64,000 nucleotides of DNA, taken from contig QYAI01000012.1 of the NCBI GenBank assembly GCA_003988855.1, positions 248,001 to 312,000 of the forward strand. The letters run 5' to 3'. The stretch is from Arachnopeziza araneosa (taxonomy: Eukaryota > Ascomycota > Leotiomycetes > Helotiales > Arachnopezizaceae). The translations under genes and the position numbers were made by a program. The notes under the pieces are model-generated. The model saw nothing but the letters and a program-made list of their open reading frames with translations. It did no database searches and had not been told where the DNA came from. This document shows, in pieces, positions 46,671 through 58,345 of the stretch; position 1 is the first letter of the stretch; every line of letters begins with the position of its first letter.

Positions 46671-49125
46671 GGGAGGAGAGAATTGGTAGAGCTCATGTTG
46701 GGTTCCTTTATTGTTTTGGTATTTCCTTGTTTTCCACCATACCATCATTGTTTGATTTTGCTCTTGAGGATACCAGATGGAGCCTCTTTGAAGGCTCAGT
46801 GTGCTGGATTTCTATTCTTACATTCCACGAGCTAACGATATTACGGCCGAATTTGCTTTGAAGCAGTTCACAATGTTTTGAGAGTTATGTAGAGGAAATT
46901 AGGTATCTGTTAGAAAGCTTTTAATACATTGTCGATATTATAATAGTTGTGGAAGGTTTTTAGCTTTGGTATCTCATATGACATTGGAACTATAATCGAT
47001 CTCGACATTTCTTAGGGGATCATGGCATCGCTTTAGATCCAACGTCATTTAACTTTCGAGTTCGTCGATGGCGAAGAAATAAAGCAGCCTATGAACAGCG
47101 CATCACTTCGTATCCCAATTTAAAGCCAGCCTGCAAAGATAGGTGATCTTTCCTGGTAATGGGAGCCGAAGTCGGCTCGGGATCCTTTCCATATCAGCCG
47201 CCACCGGGAGAACACAGGTGGCTTGTTGGAAGTTAAGTACACAAGCGCCACGGTGGAGTGCAGAAGTTTTGAGCAGAGTAATCAGATTAGTATTTGTGCT
47301 GTGTTAGGCACCTTGTCGACGCGTGCAGGAAGATAGACGTTGGTGCTCTGGGACTAGATGAGCAGGTGAGTCTAACATGATAGCCATCTCCATGCTGTGT
47401 TCCCTCAGCTGCACAGGTGAGGAAGCAAGGGAGTAGGTGAAACGAGGGGACCAAAATCTCGCGACGAGATGCAAATGATGAATGTCATTGTCGTTCGGGG
47501 ATTCGAAGCGGTGCTGACCAATCATGACCTTGGCAAGGGTTATGCGGCCCAATGGCAGGGTGGGAATGAAATACGTCGGCGCTGATTGGGAGGAATGGCG
47601 GGCCTGCATGGCCTGCTGCTCGACCACTCACTCTCATTAGATGCCTGTCGGTCTGTCTGCCCATCCCCCTGACGAAGAAGAGCGGACTTTCACTGCCTTG
47701 CCATCGCTTCCATTTTTCTCTACTGCAGCCAAAACGTGATCTTGACCAAGGCTAGACCGCCAAGTCCTCGTCGCTCTCCAGAACCATATTTCCTGCACCC
47801 GCCGAACACCATCCCAAGACTACCCACTGCGCCCAGTGGAGTGTACTCACATCAGCGGCTGTGGGCGCTTCACTCTTGCATCTGTGTGCCTACTCACCGT
47901 GGCTCACGCGATAGGGCATTATCCGGCCTTCTCGCTCTTAGGCAAGAGATTCAGGTGTTGACAAGAGCATCCACTCGGCGACACTTGAAAGGAACTCGAA
48001 CATTGGGCTGAGCGACTTCAGCTTCCGCCGCTACTTTGAAAGTACTCTAAGAGCAACAGGCTTTCGAGGTCACGGCTCAGGAAGAGCTCAAGAAGTTTGA
48101 CTTTACGGATGAAGCAGGGTTCAAGAAGGCAAAGAAGAGAAGCGGAAACCGTCCAACCGCACAAATCGGTGATCTCACTTCACTCCGCTTCTCCAGAGAG
48201 TTCCAGATAGCTTTCAACAACCAAACTGCTGCACAATTGCAATTCTTTTCCGAGATATCTCATCAGCTGCTCGAGAAAATTGTCTACCTGACTCGCGAAT
48301 AGGACTCTTCGGTCCCGAGTCATCTTGGGATTTCAGCAGTCTACTTCCAAACCTTTAATTTGATACTGTCGGCTTCTTGGGATTTGCAACCTCTTACTAG
48401 CTTGCCCCGTGCTTGTTACAAGAAGCTCCACGAAGCTGGGGCCTGAGTGAAAATTGAGGTCATCTTACCCCCGCTTAACAGCTGCTGGACTCGCTTGCCT
48501 GATTATCCAATTTTGCTTACATATTGACGTCCATAACTTAAACAGGCATCCTCAAAAGCGTCTTGTGTGACGCGCAAGCTACACTTCTCAAATCAGGTAT
48601 TCCTGGAAACACCCTTAGAATTCTCATACCACGAACCGACCTATTACGGCAATGCGGGGATCATCAAGATAAGATCGGAGTGCTATTCTACTCACCTTTA
48701 TATCTTAAGTTCTGCGAAACTCATTTGACTTTCTGTTCTTGCTCTGAGCTTCAATATCTTTGTTCGGATTTGGTCCTATTGAACCACCAAGCTACTCCCT
48801 GCATCACGCAAGCCTCCTCAAGCTACCTCTGCTCTGGCTATTTCAACGTCAGCATTCAGAGTTTGAGTGATGATTGTGGGTTATTCTGGCTCCTGATATA
48901 CTGATCCTCTTATCTTGATGACCTGTTCCACATCGAAATCTAATATAAACACGCTTTCATTTCGTACTGAACTCTCTGGACAAGATACATTCAAACCCAG
49001 AATATATTTTTACTGGAACCCCAGCTCATGCAGCTATAATTCAAACCTGACGGCAGGATCCTTATGTGCTGTGCGCTACGGCTCCTCCCTGTGATTGGCT
49101 TCATGTCGGATACCCGTTCAGCAGC
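46671..49125. other. Long gene-poor region before sreA, about 2.45 kb
   Basis: No intact gene was identified. The stretch 47736-48302 has an interrupted reading frame described separately. The rest (46700-47640 and 48310-49125) shows no domains or repeats. The right end is the promoter and long 5' region of sreA. Confidence 0.45.
47736..48302 (+). pseudogene. Possible decayed gene or unmodelled exons (one frame with two stops)
   Basis: One frame reads with protein-like composition from 47736 to a TAG at 48300-48302, broken by TGA at 48009 and TAA at 48048. The first part has RPPSPRRSPEPYFLHPPNTI; the second has FDFTDEAGFKKAKKRSGNRP, LTSLRFSREFQIAFNNQ and FFSEISHQLLEKIVYLTRE. No ATG opens it in frame. 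It may be a pseudogene, or the two stops may lie in an intron I could not define. I recognise no family. A short ATG frame at 47641 (32 codons, another frame) precedes it. Confidence 0.3.
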
Positions 49126-50884
49126 ATGAGTGATCGAACATCATCAATATCCCATCCGGGGAGGGAGGAGAATATCCCTTTACGAACAACACTTTCCTCT
49201 CGAGAACCATCACGAGAGGATGTTGAGGCTGCTCAACAACTTTTGAATCAATCGAGAAGTACAGAGGATTCGGCAACAAGACGAAGCATAACACCGAATT
49301 ATGACTCCCAATACGAAAGCCCAGCGCGTGAGTCTCCAGATTCTCTACAGCGAGATGGTTACAGCAATGCGGACCGTATTCAGTTAGAGCAGTCACCATC
49401 ATACGCTCCCGTTTCTTCTCAGTCTGAGACTGTCCCAAGCGGACAAGTGTGCAGGTAATTCGGACATCGATTTCCCCGTCTTACGCATACTGATGTAGTA
49501 TAGTAACTGTAAAACAAGTAGAACGCCTCTCTGGCGGAGATCACCGCAGGGTGCGACAATTTGCAATGCTTGTGGACTATATCTGAAAGCACGAAATGCT
49601 TCCAGACCGACGAATTTGAAGCGTCCACCATCTGTTCTAACAGCAAGTGGTCACCAAACACCTGCCGAGCAAAGGACATCACCAACCAGATCAGCTCCTC
49701 CTCCACACGGCGCAGCTGGAGCAACTTACGTTGCAGCAGACCATACTCCGGTTGGATCATGCCCTGGAGGAGGGAAGTGTAATGGGACCGGAGGAGCAGA
49801 AGGCTGCAGTGGGTGTCCTGCTTTCAACAATAGAGTATCCAAAAGCGCGCATTTTACTCTCTCTCAGCAGTCACCTTCAAACCAACAACAAAATGAGCCA
49901 CCTACAGATGCACCCTCGCCAATAGATGTCACTTCACTAACCATCCAATCGCAAAATACAACAGTTGTAGTAGCATGTCAGAACTGCGGAACCACAATAA
50001 CTCCATTATGGCGGAGGGACGAGAGTGGGCACACAATTTGTAATGCATGTGGTAGGTAGTCCTATTTGGATATCTCTCTTCCATGCTAATTATTAGGTTT
50101 GTACTACAAACTTCACGGCGTACATCGTCCAGTAGCGATGAAAAAGTCGGTTATAAAACGCCGCAAACGGGTTGTTCCTGCTGCACAAACAGCACAGGCA
50201 TCTGGGCCTATTGAGCTTACACCCAACTCGCACTCTATTGGCTCGCCATCGCATTCCTCTCCGTCTCCTCCGCCATATGCGGACCGTGGCACCCTTAACC
50301 CAGATGGGTCTGTAAGCCTTGGATTCCGACAAGGAAGAAGTATATTGCCGGATCCAGTGACCACATCTCGAGCCTCTAATGGACCTCCCTCTGACTTGAC
50401 AGCGTATGTTTCAGCTAGCAACCCTTATTCACATGATCATTCTGAATCGCTGCATGATGACAACCGTCTCCCACCAATGACATCCTATCCTTCGCCAATA
50501 CCTAATCGACCAAGTCTATCACCGAATTCATTTCTATCACCGAGTAGAAAACGGAGTTTTTCGACGGCCGAAGTTGAACAACAAACCCCCTCGCTGAGTG
50601 AATCAGGTCAATCGAAACGACTTAGCAGCATTAAATCTATTTTGAACCCAGGCTTCCTGGAAGGGAGCGAAGGGAATGATAGAAGGAGTCCAGGAATCTA
50701 TGGTGCAGGAAGCCCAAGTTATAATACTAGCGGAAGTGCAACGGGAAGTGGAAGAGATGCGCAAAGTGAGATAGACCGAGCAAAGGTGGAGAGGAGGCAG
50801 ATGTTGGAACGCGAAGCGGAACGTATGCGCGAAGCACTGAAAGCAAAAGAACGGGAGTTGGCGGAGCTAGGGGCAGGTGATTAA
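49126..50884 (+). CDS. sreA: GATA-type iron-responsive repressor SreA (siderophore biosynthesis regulator)
   Basis: Three exons, 49126-49454, 49504-50051 and 50097-50884, give 554 residues. There are two GATA zinc fingers of the C-x2-C-x17-C-x2-C type: CSNC...CNAC at about 109-133 and CQNC...CNAC at about 268-292, each with TPLWRR. Between them lies the Cys-rich region [20 protein letters not shown] (C-x5-C-x8-C-x2-C), the iron-sensing hallmark of SreA/Urbs1/Sfu1 repressors. Each finger is split by an intron. A C-terminal coiled coil ([20 protein letters not shown]) matches other family members. When iron is ample the protein represses siderophore synthesis and iron-uptake genes by binding GATA-type sites. 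No siderophore gene lies in this window. Confidence 0.96.
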
Positions 50885-52512
50885 CAATTACTTCTTCCAT
50901 GGTTAACGTCGGACTCAGACCATGGTATAAGTAGAGTGAGATTGATGACTATGGCGTGTACGGGCGACTTCCCATTTATGGGGTATTTGAATGGTGTCAG
51001 CGTTTGAGGCATTTCAGGAGCGTTTTGGAGTTGATCGGGTTCAGGATGTCTGATTTGTTTATTATCCGCTCGTGAATGGAGAACTCCTGGGTAGATGAAG
51101 GGATATGAAAAAAATCTGAGCAAGCGAGGTGTTGTGGCCCTTGTCGAAATGAATTTCTGCAAATAACTCGAACAATGGAAAGATTTTCAAATTCCACCTT
51201 CTGAGGTTAACAAATGCACTGCTATTTTGTTCAAAGCATTGCACGAGGTTACCACTTCTACTAAAGGAGTTTGCGAGGAGTTAGTCTCTTGCTTTTAAAA
51301 GTCGTGCACGCTGGCACGAGCCATACTCCTCTCCCCAGTTTCGCTCCGTTTCAAGAGTTCTAGGCTTCAAAACCAGTGCTGTATTCATCATCACCCGAGG
51401 TCCCTTTCCGAATCCGAGGTTGCAACTAAAGATCTGCATTTCCGAGTCGGTTTGTTTATTATTTACACCTTGTTAAGCGAAGGTAGCCACGCTTTCAAAT
51501 CTCCGCGTTCCACAGTACCTAGATTTGAACAAGTCATTCCATGCCACCTCCTGTTACAGCCTTCGGATTGTAACGACCCTTGTGGTCTCGTAGTAGGTAG
51601 TCTGTGAAGACTCAAATATCGGACCCAGTTAGCTCTTCATTAAGCTGGAAAAACACCTGCGGTCTTTTTCTGCAGGCATCTAGTTAGTTTCCCGATTAGA
51701 TGCCTCGATTCTTGCTCATTTCTTCTAATCATCCTTTTTAAATGCTTTTATATCTCTTGAGGGGCCGCTTTTTGCGTCTTTTAATCAGAAAAGAAAATCC
51801 GTTCGCTGCGCGGTCCTGTTGTTTGGATGGACGGCCGATGTTTACTAGCTTAGCGAACGGGTGGAACTGAAGCATCCCCAAAGCACCAGTCCGAAAAAAA
51901 GAAAGAGAAAAAGAACCATATCAACCTGTGTATAATGTGATTCTAATTACAACGCCTCTAAAGTGGGAAATTGCTTTTCACAGTTGGCATATCTATGAGT
52001 TGTGAAAAACTTTTGGTCAATCGCAAGTTCTGTCGCTAGCTACACATAACTTGAGAAAACCTAAATCGAGAGAAGCTTACACAAAGTTACATATCGGACA
52101 TGTCAAGAGTGAACTGTGATAGAAAAGAAGGTTGTCAATGAGAAACTAAGGTTCTCTGTTCAGCTGTTTTGACATGAGCCACGGAAGGAGTAGCGGGGCA
52201 AGGTGAATTCTAATCACTCTCAAACGACCATTTTGAAAATGACTTCTCATCAGAAAATAACAGAGATACTAATCAATGTCATTTTGAGAGATAAGTAGAC
52301 TATAAAGTAAAAGATGTTGAAGACAAAATCTTTGATTGCAAGTGTCACGTGCGTTAAGACCAAGCGAACCTCTCATTAGAAATTCTAGAGCTTGACTCAC
52401 CCCTCCAAAACCTCAATTGACCCCACCACTCCTCCCCTCAACACCCGCCAAGCTGTTTACCACACGCCTGCTTCCCACTGCCACCCGGCTCTCACGTCCT
52501 TTACTCAGGACA
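50885..52512. other. Gene-poor region between sreA and ARC1, about 1.6 kb
   Basis: No supported gene. Contains the sreA 3' UTR, then AT-rich sequence, then the ARC1 promoter. GTCACGTGC at 52344-52352 lies about 165 bp upstream of the ARC1 start. The last 120 bp before the start are open in the ARC1 frame (see findings). Confidence 0.45.
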
Positions 52513-53760
52513 ATGTCTTCCTTTACCCACCTCACTTATACTGATACTGAAACCGCCGAAATCAATCAATGGCTTACCACCTCTGACCGTCTCAAGTCCG
52601 CAGGCACAGAGCACAGTTCTCTCCTCGATACTTTGAACACCCACCTTGCCTCCCGCACCACTCTCCTCGGAGCTAAGCCCTCCAAAGCTGACGTTGCTTT
52701 GTACGAAGCTCTCGCGCCAACAGTAGCGAAATGGAGCTCTGAAGAACGAACGGGCGAGAAGGGCCACCCAAATATTGTGCGTCACTTGGATTTCGTGCAG
52801 AATTCGCCTCTTTTTGAGTTGAAAGTCACGGAGGCAGAAAAGTTCAAAGTTGATCCAGAGGATATTGTCTATGTTAAGCCGCCAGTTGATGCTAAGGCTG
52901 AGAAAGAACGGCTGAAGAAAGAGAAGGCTGCTGCCGCCGCAGGAGCTGGAGGTGAAACTCCAGTGGTTGCGGACAGGACGAAGGGTAAGAAAGAGAGTGT
53001 TGTGGAGAAGGTAGCAGAGAAAGTTACGGCTGCTAAGGAGAAGGTTGTGGGGGTTGTTACGGGGGAGGGCAGTGAGCCACAGCAACAGAAGAAAAAAGAG
53101 AAGAAGGAGAAAGCTCCAAAACCGCAAAAGGCTCCAGCAGCTGCGGCGCCCCTATCTCCTTCTCTGATCGATCTCCGAGTGGGACACATTTTGAAGGCTA
53201 TCAAGCATCCCGAAGCCGATTCCCTCTATGTTAGCACCATCGCTATGGGGGACAAAGCCGGAACCGAAGACACATCAGAGTATGAAGGACAAGTTATTCG
53301 CACCGTATGCTCCGGCCTAAATGGCTTAGTACCTCTTGAAGAGATGCAAGGTCGTAAGGTTGTGGTGGTGTGCAATCTCAAGCCTGTTAAGATGCGCGGT
53401 GTTAAGTCTTGTGCTATGGTTCTAGCCGCATCGCCAAGACTTAAGGAGGGAGAGGAAGATCACCACGCTGGCCCGGTAGAGCTTGTTACCCCTCCTGAGG
53501 GTGCGAAAGCTGGAGAGAGAGTTTTCTTTGAGGGGTGGAAAGGGGAGCCAGAGGGAGTTCTAAATCCAAAGAAGAAAGTTTGGGAGATGATTCAACCGGG
53601 TTTTACGACTACTAGCAATCTGGAGGTGGGATTTGATGCCGGGGTTGTGAAAGAGTTGAGTGTGGATGGTCAGGATCCAAAAACTGGCGTGGGAAAATTG
53701 GTTACGGAGAGTGGTGGCGTTTGTAAGGTTAAGAGTTTGAGTGGTGCTGTGGTTAGATGA
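52513..53760 (+). CDS. ARC1: tRNA-binding aminoacyl-tRNA synthetase cofactor Arc1 (EMAPII-like)
   Basis: A single exon of 415 residues from the ATG at 52513 (context ACAATGT). Residues about 10-115 resemble the GST-C-like domain with which Arc1 holds methionyl- and glutamyl-tRNA synthetases (for example LLGAKPSKADVALYEALAPT). A Lys/Ala-rich linker follows. Residues about 215-415 form the EMAPII/tRNA-binding OB fold: LIDLRVGHILKAIKHPEADS, RTVCSGLNGLVPLEEMQGRK, VVVVCNLKPVKMRGVKSCAM and VGKLVTESGGVCKVKSL. The protein delivers tRNA to its partner synthetases in the cytosol. The frame stays open upstream without an ATG to a TGA at 52393-52395 and encodes an Arg-rich, acid-free stretch. Confidence 0.92.
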   Translation: MSSFTHLTYTDTETAEINQWLTTSDRLKSAGTEHSSLLDTLNTHLASRTTLLGAKPSKADVALYEALAPTVAKWSSEERTGEKGHPNIVRHLDFVQNSPLFELKVTEAEKFKVDPEDIVYVKPPVDAKAEKERLKKEKAAAAAGAGGETPVVADRTKGKKESVVEKVAEKVTAAKEKVVGVVTGEGSEPQQQKKKEKKEKAPKPQKAPAAAAPLSPSLIDLRVGHILKAIKHPEADSLYVSTIAMGDKAGTEDTSEYEGQVIRTVCSGLNGLVPLEEMQGRKVVVVCNLKPVKMRGVKSCAMVLAASPRLKEGEEDHHAGPVELVTPPEGAKAGERVFFEGWKGEPEGVLNPKKKVWEMIQPGFTTTSNLEVGFDAGVVKELSVDGQDPKTGVGKLVTESGGVCKVKSLSGAVVR

Positions 53761-54972
53761 TAGGTTACTTGCTATTTTAGCATTAGAGGGCTAGAGAAAA
53801 TGTATGGCAAGTGCATATGAAACAACATTCATCTGAACAGCACCCTTTTCAATACAAAGTCCACCTGACTTTGACAAATCCAACAGATTTGTGTCCATGC
53901 AAAAATAAAGGAAAACTATTCTCAATCCTACTCTCAAAAGAAACTTCCCAAACCAACCCCAGGCCCCCTTCCCTCGCTTAGAATTGTTTATTTCCTTTCC
54001 CACCCCCCTCTCCCCCAACACCCCACGAAAAAAACAAGAGCCACCCAGATCCGACTCGCAAACAACCCGACGCAGTCATTGCAAAAGCCAAAGCGGTGCA
54101 GGATCGCCTGATGGCTGTGGATTCTGATACCTAGGGCAAGCCGAGTCAGGTACCGCACATGGAGCATGGCCCAGCGAACCCGACTCGGTTTATGCATGAG
54201 GATACGTCGCGTCAGGACTCAGGTCGAGATGCGCGTTGGGCGGCTGACGCGAGCTGGGTCGGACGGTGTTGCTTGAATCGAGTTGGGTTGAGACGAGGAG
54301 AGCACTGACTCTGCTCGACTTAGTTCATGCACTGGTGGCAAGCAGTGTTGTCGGAGTGTATTTTGGTCACGCGGTGCTGTTATGGTGAACTCTGCTGTGG
54401 AAGACTGAACAGGATCGTCATGTTCTTTTTGCTCTCCACCTGATATTCTCATGCGATGGAGTGGACGCAGATTTAAAATGGGAGAGGTACCTAGGATCTA
54501 GGGATGTACTAGTAGGGAAATGATAGAGACTTACTTTGTAACTTCACAATTCCGTACTAGCAGGTCCATATTGAGACGATATGTAGAAATTATGAGCAAG
54601 TTAATGACACAAGCTATCTTTTTTCTCGAGTGCTTCAACTCCAGCCTGAAAGGTATCCATCCCTTCATATCATTTTATAGCCATCTAAAGCTTTTCCAAC
54701 TCGAGATCTATAACGAGCGGTAGATTAATACCTATTAAACCCAGCAACGCAACCTGTACCGCCACAAATGCAACCATACCTTCCAATTTCGCCTCTGTTC
54801 ATTCTAGGAAATGAGGGACGGATATGTTGACTAAATCCGACAGAGAAATAGCCAGATTTGACTCCAATCTTAATGCATCATGTACTTCATCTCAAGTCAT
54901 CGAACGCTCGCTGGCTGTGGTTCTGAATAGTGGCTTCGCCCGTCTTCCTCAACACACACTCTCCGTGAATTC
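53761..54972. other. Convergent gene-poor region between ARC1 and the 56292 gene, about 1.2 kb
   Basis: Two 3' UTRs are expected here. 53930-54030 is C-rich on the plus strand. No gene, tRNA or repeat was recognised. Confidence 0.45.
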
Positions 54973-56292
54973 TCAGGGGACCAGATCTCGCGACCTCTTA
55001 AAGTCAAGAATCACCGGCTCATCGAGATCGTCCACGCCTTCATCGTCGACTTCCATATCATCATCTACTTCCAGTCCGCTGGCTGGGGCTATTTCTCTCC
55101 TCAGCTGTGGGGTTTTCTTCTGAAGACTGGGCGGCTCTTTCGTAGGTGTTGAGATTGGCACGCTTGGATTTGTCTCTTCTTCTTTCTTGAGCTTTTCTGT
55201 CTCTTTGAAAGCACTCTCTTTCACTTCAAGCAGTTTCCTCTTGATATTGGCGATTTCAGTACTGCAATCACCATCGCGTAAGAATTGGTGAGCAGCATGT
55301 TCGCATTGTCCTTGGGACCATTCCAAGCCCTTATCCAGCTCGTCAAAGATATCTGGTACTTCGTCTGCCCCGCCTCTGCGATAGCTCCTGAAAATCCCGA
55401 CTCCATGAACGGGATCGGTCTTGATACGTCCCGATGCACCTCTCGATGGTCCCATCTGTCTTGTAGAGACGAACTTGAGCTTGGGCAACGGTACCTCGTC
55501 TGCCGTACTCACACTATGTGTGTCCGGTACTAAACCCATGCTTGAAGTTTTGACATCCTGACCTGCAGACCCATTGCCGTTTCCCATATACTTTTTGTCT
55601 GGCGTCAAAAGATTTGACGGTGTTTCCTCATCGGTATCTTCCTCTACCTCTAATTCAGCAGCTCTCTTCATCTTCGCCATCTTCGCCGCCATCTTTCCTT
55701 TGCGCATCGCATTTCTGCTCGCACTTATAAACTTGACCAGCTCCTCGAATGCCTGTTGCACTGCACTGTCGTAGTAGACAATGATCATCGATCTCGTTCG
55801 ATATTTTGGCGCGTGCGACTCCCCTGATGCGAGAGATTCCGTCTTGCGTTTCCGCAGGATAGCAGGACTAGTTCGAGCTTGGCCAGGCGCAGGCTGTGAT
55901 ATTTTTCGGGGCACAATATTGGCTGGTGAGCGTGTGTTTGGGGCTGGTTCTGAAGGTGGAGGGGTCTTGGTCGGTCGAGGGGTCGGTGGGCTTGATTTTC
56001 GAGTTGACGAGAAACCATTGTTGTTTGATCTCGGCGTATCGAAGGGGTTCAATTGTATGTCGTCCGGCTCATTGGACAGGAAGGGGTTCTCGTGTTGGTC
56101 TTTTGGCCGTAGAGACTCTGTTGAGCCTTTGTGCTTTATGGATCGAGTTGGCGGACGTTCATGCTCTTCTAAGCGGGCAAGTTCAATTTGGCGGAGCGCA
56201 ATCTGCCCATTGAGCTCGTCTAGACATGCGTTCCATTCGGGAATCGACTTGCACAGCGCATCTATAGCTTCCAAGGTGGAGAAACTAGCCAT
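54973..56292 (-). CDS. Unknown fungal protein, 439 residues
   Basis: A single-exon gene with clear coding character and no family I recognise. The N-terminal helix ASFSTLEAIDALCKSIPEWN, continuing DELNGQIALRQIELARLEEH, looks like a short coiled coil. A Pro/Ser-rich disordered part follows to about residue 155. An ordered core begins at RTRSMIIVYYDSAVQQAFEE and continues LVKFISASRNAMRKGKMAAK. A later segment has SGRIKTDPVHGVGIFRSYRR, DIFDELDKGLEWSQGQCEHA and a coiled-coil ANIKRKLLEVKESAFKETEK. The tail is acidic. The MASFST start at 56292 is the first ATG of the frame. Abundant basic stretches allow a nuclear role, which is inference. Confidence 0.75.
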   Translation of the reverse strand: MASFSTLEAIDALCKSIPEWNACLDELNGQIALRQIELARLEEHERPPTRSIKHKGSTESLRPKDQHENPFLSNEPDDIQLNPFDTPRSNNNGFSSTRKSSPPTPRPTKTPPPSEPAPNTRSPANIVPRKISQPAPGQARTSPAILRKRKTESLASGESHAPKYRTRSMIIVYYDSAVQQAFEELVKFISASRNAMRKGKMAAKMAKMKRAAELEVEEDTDEETPSNLLTPDKKYMGNGNGSAGQDVKTSSMGLVPDTHSVSTADEVPLPKLKFVSTRQMGPSRGASGRIKTDPVHGVGIFRSYRRGGADEVPDIFDELDKGLEWSQGQCEHAAHQFLRDGDCSTEIANIKRKLLEVKESAFKETEKLKKEEETNPSVPISTPTKEPPSLQKKTPQLRREIAPASGLEVDDDMEVDDEGVDDLDEPVILDFKRSRDLVP

Positions 56293-58345
56293 GGTTGTCC
56301 GGAAGCGTGGGGAAGTGAAGATTGGAGGGTTGGTATGTTTGTGACCGGTTCGTCATGACAAAGGCAGGCTGAAGGACCTGACAGATCCCGAAGATTTGTA
56401 GCAATTCCTCAGCGACGTGTCATGGCATGGAAGGGAAGGGAGGAGAGTTGAGTGCAGCTTCAGGAAGCTGGGTTGTGTTTATAGGACAGGCCAGTGCGGT
56501 TTCAAATACGCCCACCTGTCGGCTGCTGGAACCGTCGGTCTTGGCTCGATAAGTCCCGAGGATAGTGGTAGATCACTGTCTGAGGCTTCCGCTCTGGTTC
56601 GTTTGATATTCGATGAGAATAGCCAGCCGAAGCAGCTGTCAGTCGTGGTTGCGTGCGGCAGTCTGTCGAGGAGCATTATTTCCTTTCTCAAGTGCCGGAG
56701 GAGCCTGTAGGTCGCATGCCGCCCTGACTAACATGGACAGCAACAACGGCGGACGCCTCTACGGAATATATGTCTTCTTTCACCACGGGCGAATGTGCAA
56801 GTTAGGTCTTCGGACATAGCAAGGAGATGCTTCGTCCCGAAATAGTATTTTTTTCCTTTCTTTCTTTCTTTCTTCCTTGTTCGCGTGCTGCTGTTGAAAC
56901 CAGCAGCAGCAGCGCAGTTTTGAACAGCCTTGGTGAGAACTTAAACCAAGACAGCCAAATTTCTGCTTCTGCTTTTCCTTCTGCGCCTGGGGGCCCTGCA
57001 AGACACTGATCGTCTCTGTGATTGGCCCTTTCGTTTAACATGGAGAAACTGCTGTGTAAAGTCTCCTGCAAGTTGCAACGAGACTGTTCCTCTTTTCTGG
57101 GAGTCCGTTACTCTACCCAGATGGATCCACTTCAGCCTGGAAAATCTCCCTACCTCCTGGTTCGCAAGATGGCCTGCTTTAGAGTTTGGAGTGCTCCTGT
57201 GGAACCTTGGGCACCAACACCTCTCCTCAAGCCGTCCGGTCTTGCTGAGGGCTTGGTTGGTGGCAACGTCTTGTGTGCAGTGTTGGTTGGGTTCTGTGTG
57301 GGGGAGAGGCCTTCTCGAAGTGGAAAGGAGGTCGGTCCTCTTTGCAGGCTCAGGGTATACAAGAAGTTTGCAGCTGAAAAGTCGACTCGAAAAGGAATCT
57401 CGTATTGAATCCTGGAAGCCATATATCTGATACCCCATTCGAATCATGTCCCGAAGACAGAGGACGAACGGCTCTGGAGTATGATTTATTACAGAGCATG
57501 CCCCCTACGGACATGCCTCTCAGCCAAATCTAACGGCAGCCAGCCAGCCAGCCCAGCCTTCCCGGCAAGCCGTCATGCAGCGCGGTACGGGCCACCGAGA
57601 GAATGCAGCGAACGGTGCCTCGCCGAAACCAGTCTCTGCTCGCCTAGATATTGATACACCGTTCCACGCACGCCCAAAAGAAGCCGTGGACCATGGACAC
57701 TGATGCCATCCGACCTCCTGCCACCTCCCTCCCGGCATCAAGACTCACCAAGGCTCTAGAATGCCGAAGGAAGAACCGGCAACCTCCGTGAGACAACCTT
57801 CCCGGTCTACGCAGCAATAAGGCTTCGGCCTCCCTTGCCAATGCGACACTGTCACATTTGGTGGCTAAACCTGCCACGCAACTTGTGCACAGTAGGGCTT
57901 GATTTCTTGCTCCGGGGATCGAGAGAGAGAGATCCGGCGTGGCAGCTCCGAGAGAGATGGCTCCGTCTTCTCACCTTGTGAGAAGGATAGACATGGCGCA
58001 AGGAAATTAATCAGCCACGGGAGATGAGACCTCATCCTGGCCCACAACGTGGGTTTTCAAGAACGGCTCGTAGAGACCGAACGGATTCATTTCAAGGGTT
58101 CAACCACTTGCCCAGAGTAGGAAACCTTGCGACCATGAGAATTTCACTTCCTCACCTGACCCGACATGCTAATTGTCACTTTCTGTATATAGGTAAGAAG
58201 AAATAGCTTGCAGGCGAGGGAATCGACGATAAGTGGTCCATAATATGTGAAAATACATGAACCCTCTCCGATTCATTTCCACTCCATTTGCCGCGTCACC
58301 AGAATGCTGCTGACAGTGGATAGTGCCCAAGCGGCATCCTTTAAT
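56293..58345. other. Long gene-poor, GC-rich region, about 2.05 kb
   Basis: Opposed open frames overlap here (56941-57447 minus and 57022-57408 plus). Neither has a recognisable domain or splice-supported extension. The region has an imperfect CTTT microsatellite (56856-56873) and repeated CAGC blocks near 57535-57555. It may be a long upstream region of the 56292 gene or contain an untranslated transcript. Confidence 0.4.
56856..56873. repeat. CTTT microsatellite
   Basis: About four to five copies of CTTT (plus strand) in non-coding sequence. Confidence 0.8.

Noticed and set aside
4859..49125. An iron-uptake cluster linking the Fet3-like oxidase domain with sreA
   Set aside because: The two are about 40 kb apart with unrelated housekeeping genes between. 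No permease or siderophore gene is present, and no exact ATC(A/T)GATAA site was found upstream of the oxidase gene.
52417..52512. ARC1 starting with TTG at 52417 as the main start
   Set aside because: The normal ATG at 52513 has good context and begins the GST-C-like domain. The upstream reading is kept only as a hypothesis for a minor isoform.
52501..53127. 208-codon minus-strand frame with Leu/Phe-rich sequence
   Set aside because: Mirror of the Lys-rich linker of ARC1. The apparent membrane segments are a composition artefact.
56941..57447. 168-codon minus-strand frame and the overlapping 128-codon plus frame
   Set aside because: Both open because of local base composition. Neither shows domain features or credible flanking exons.
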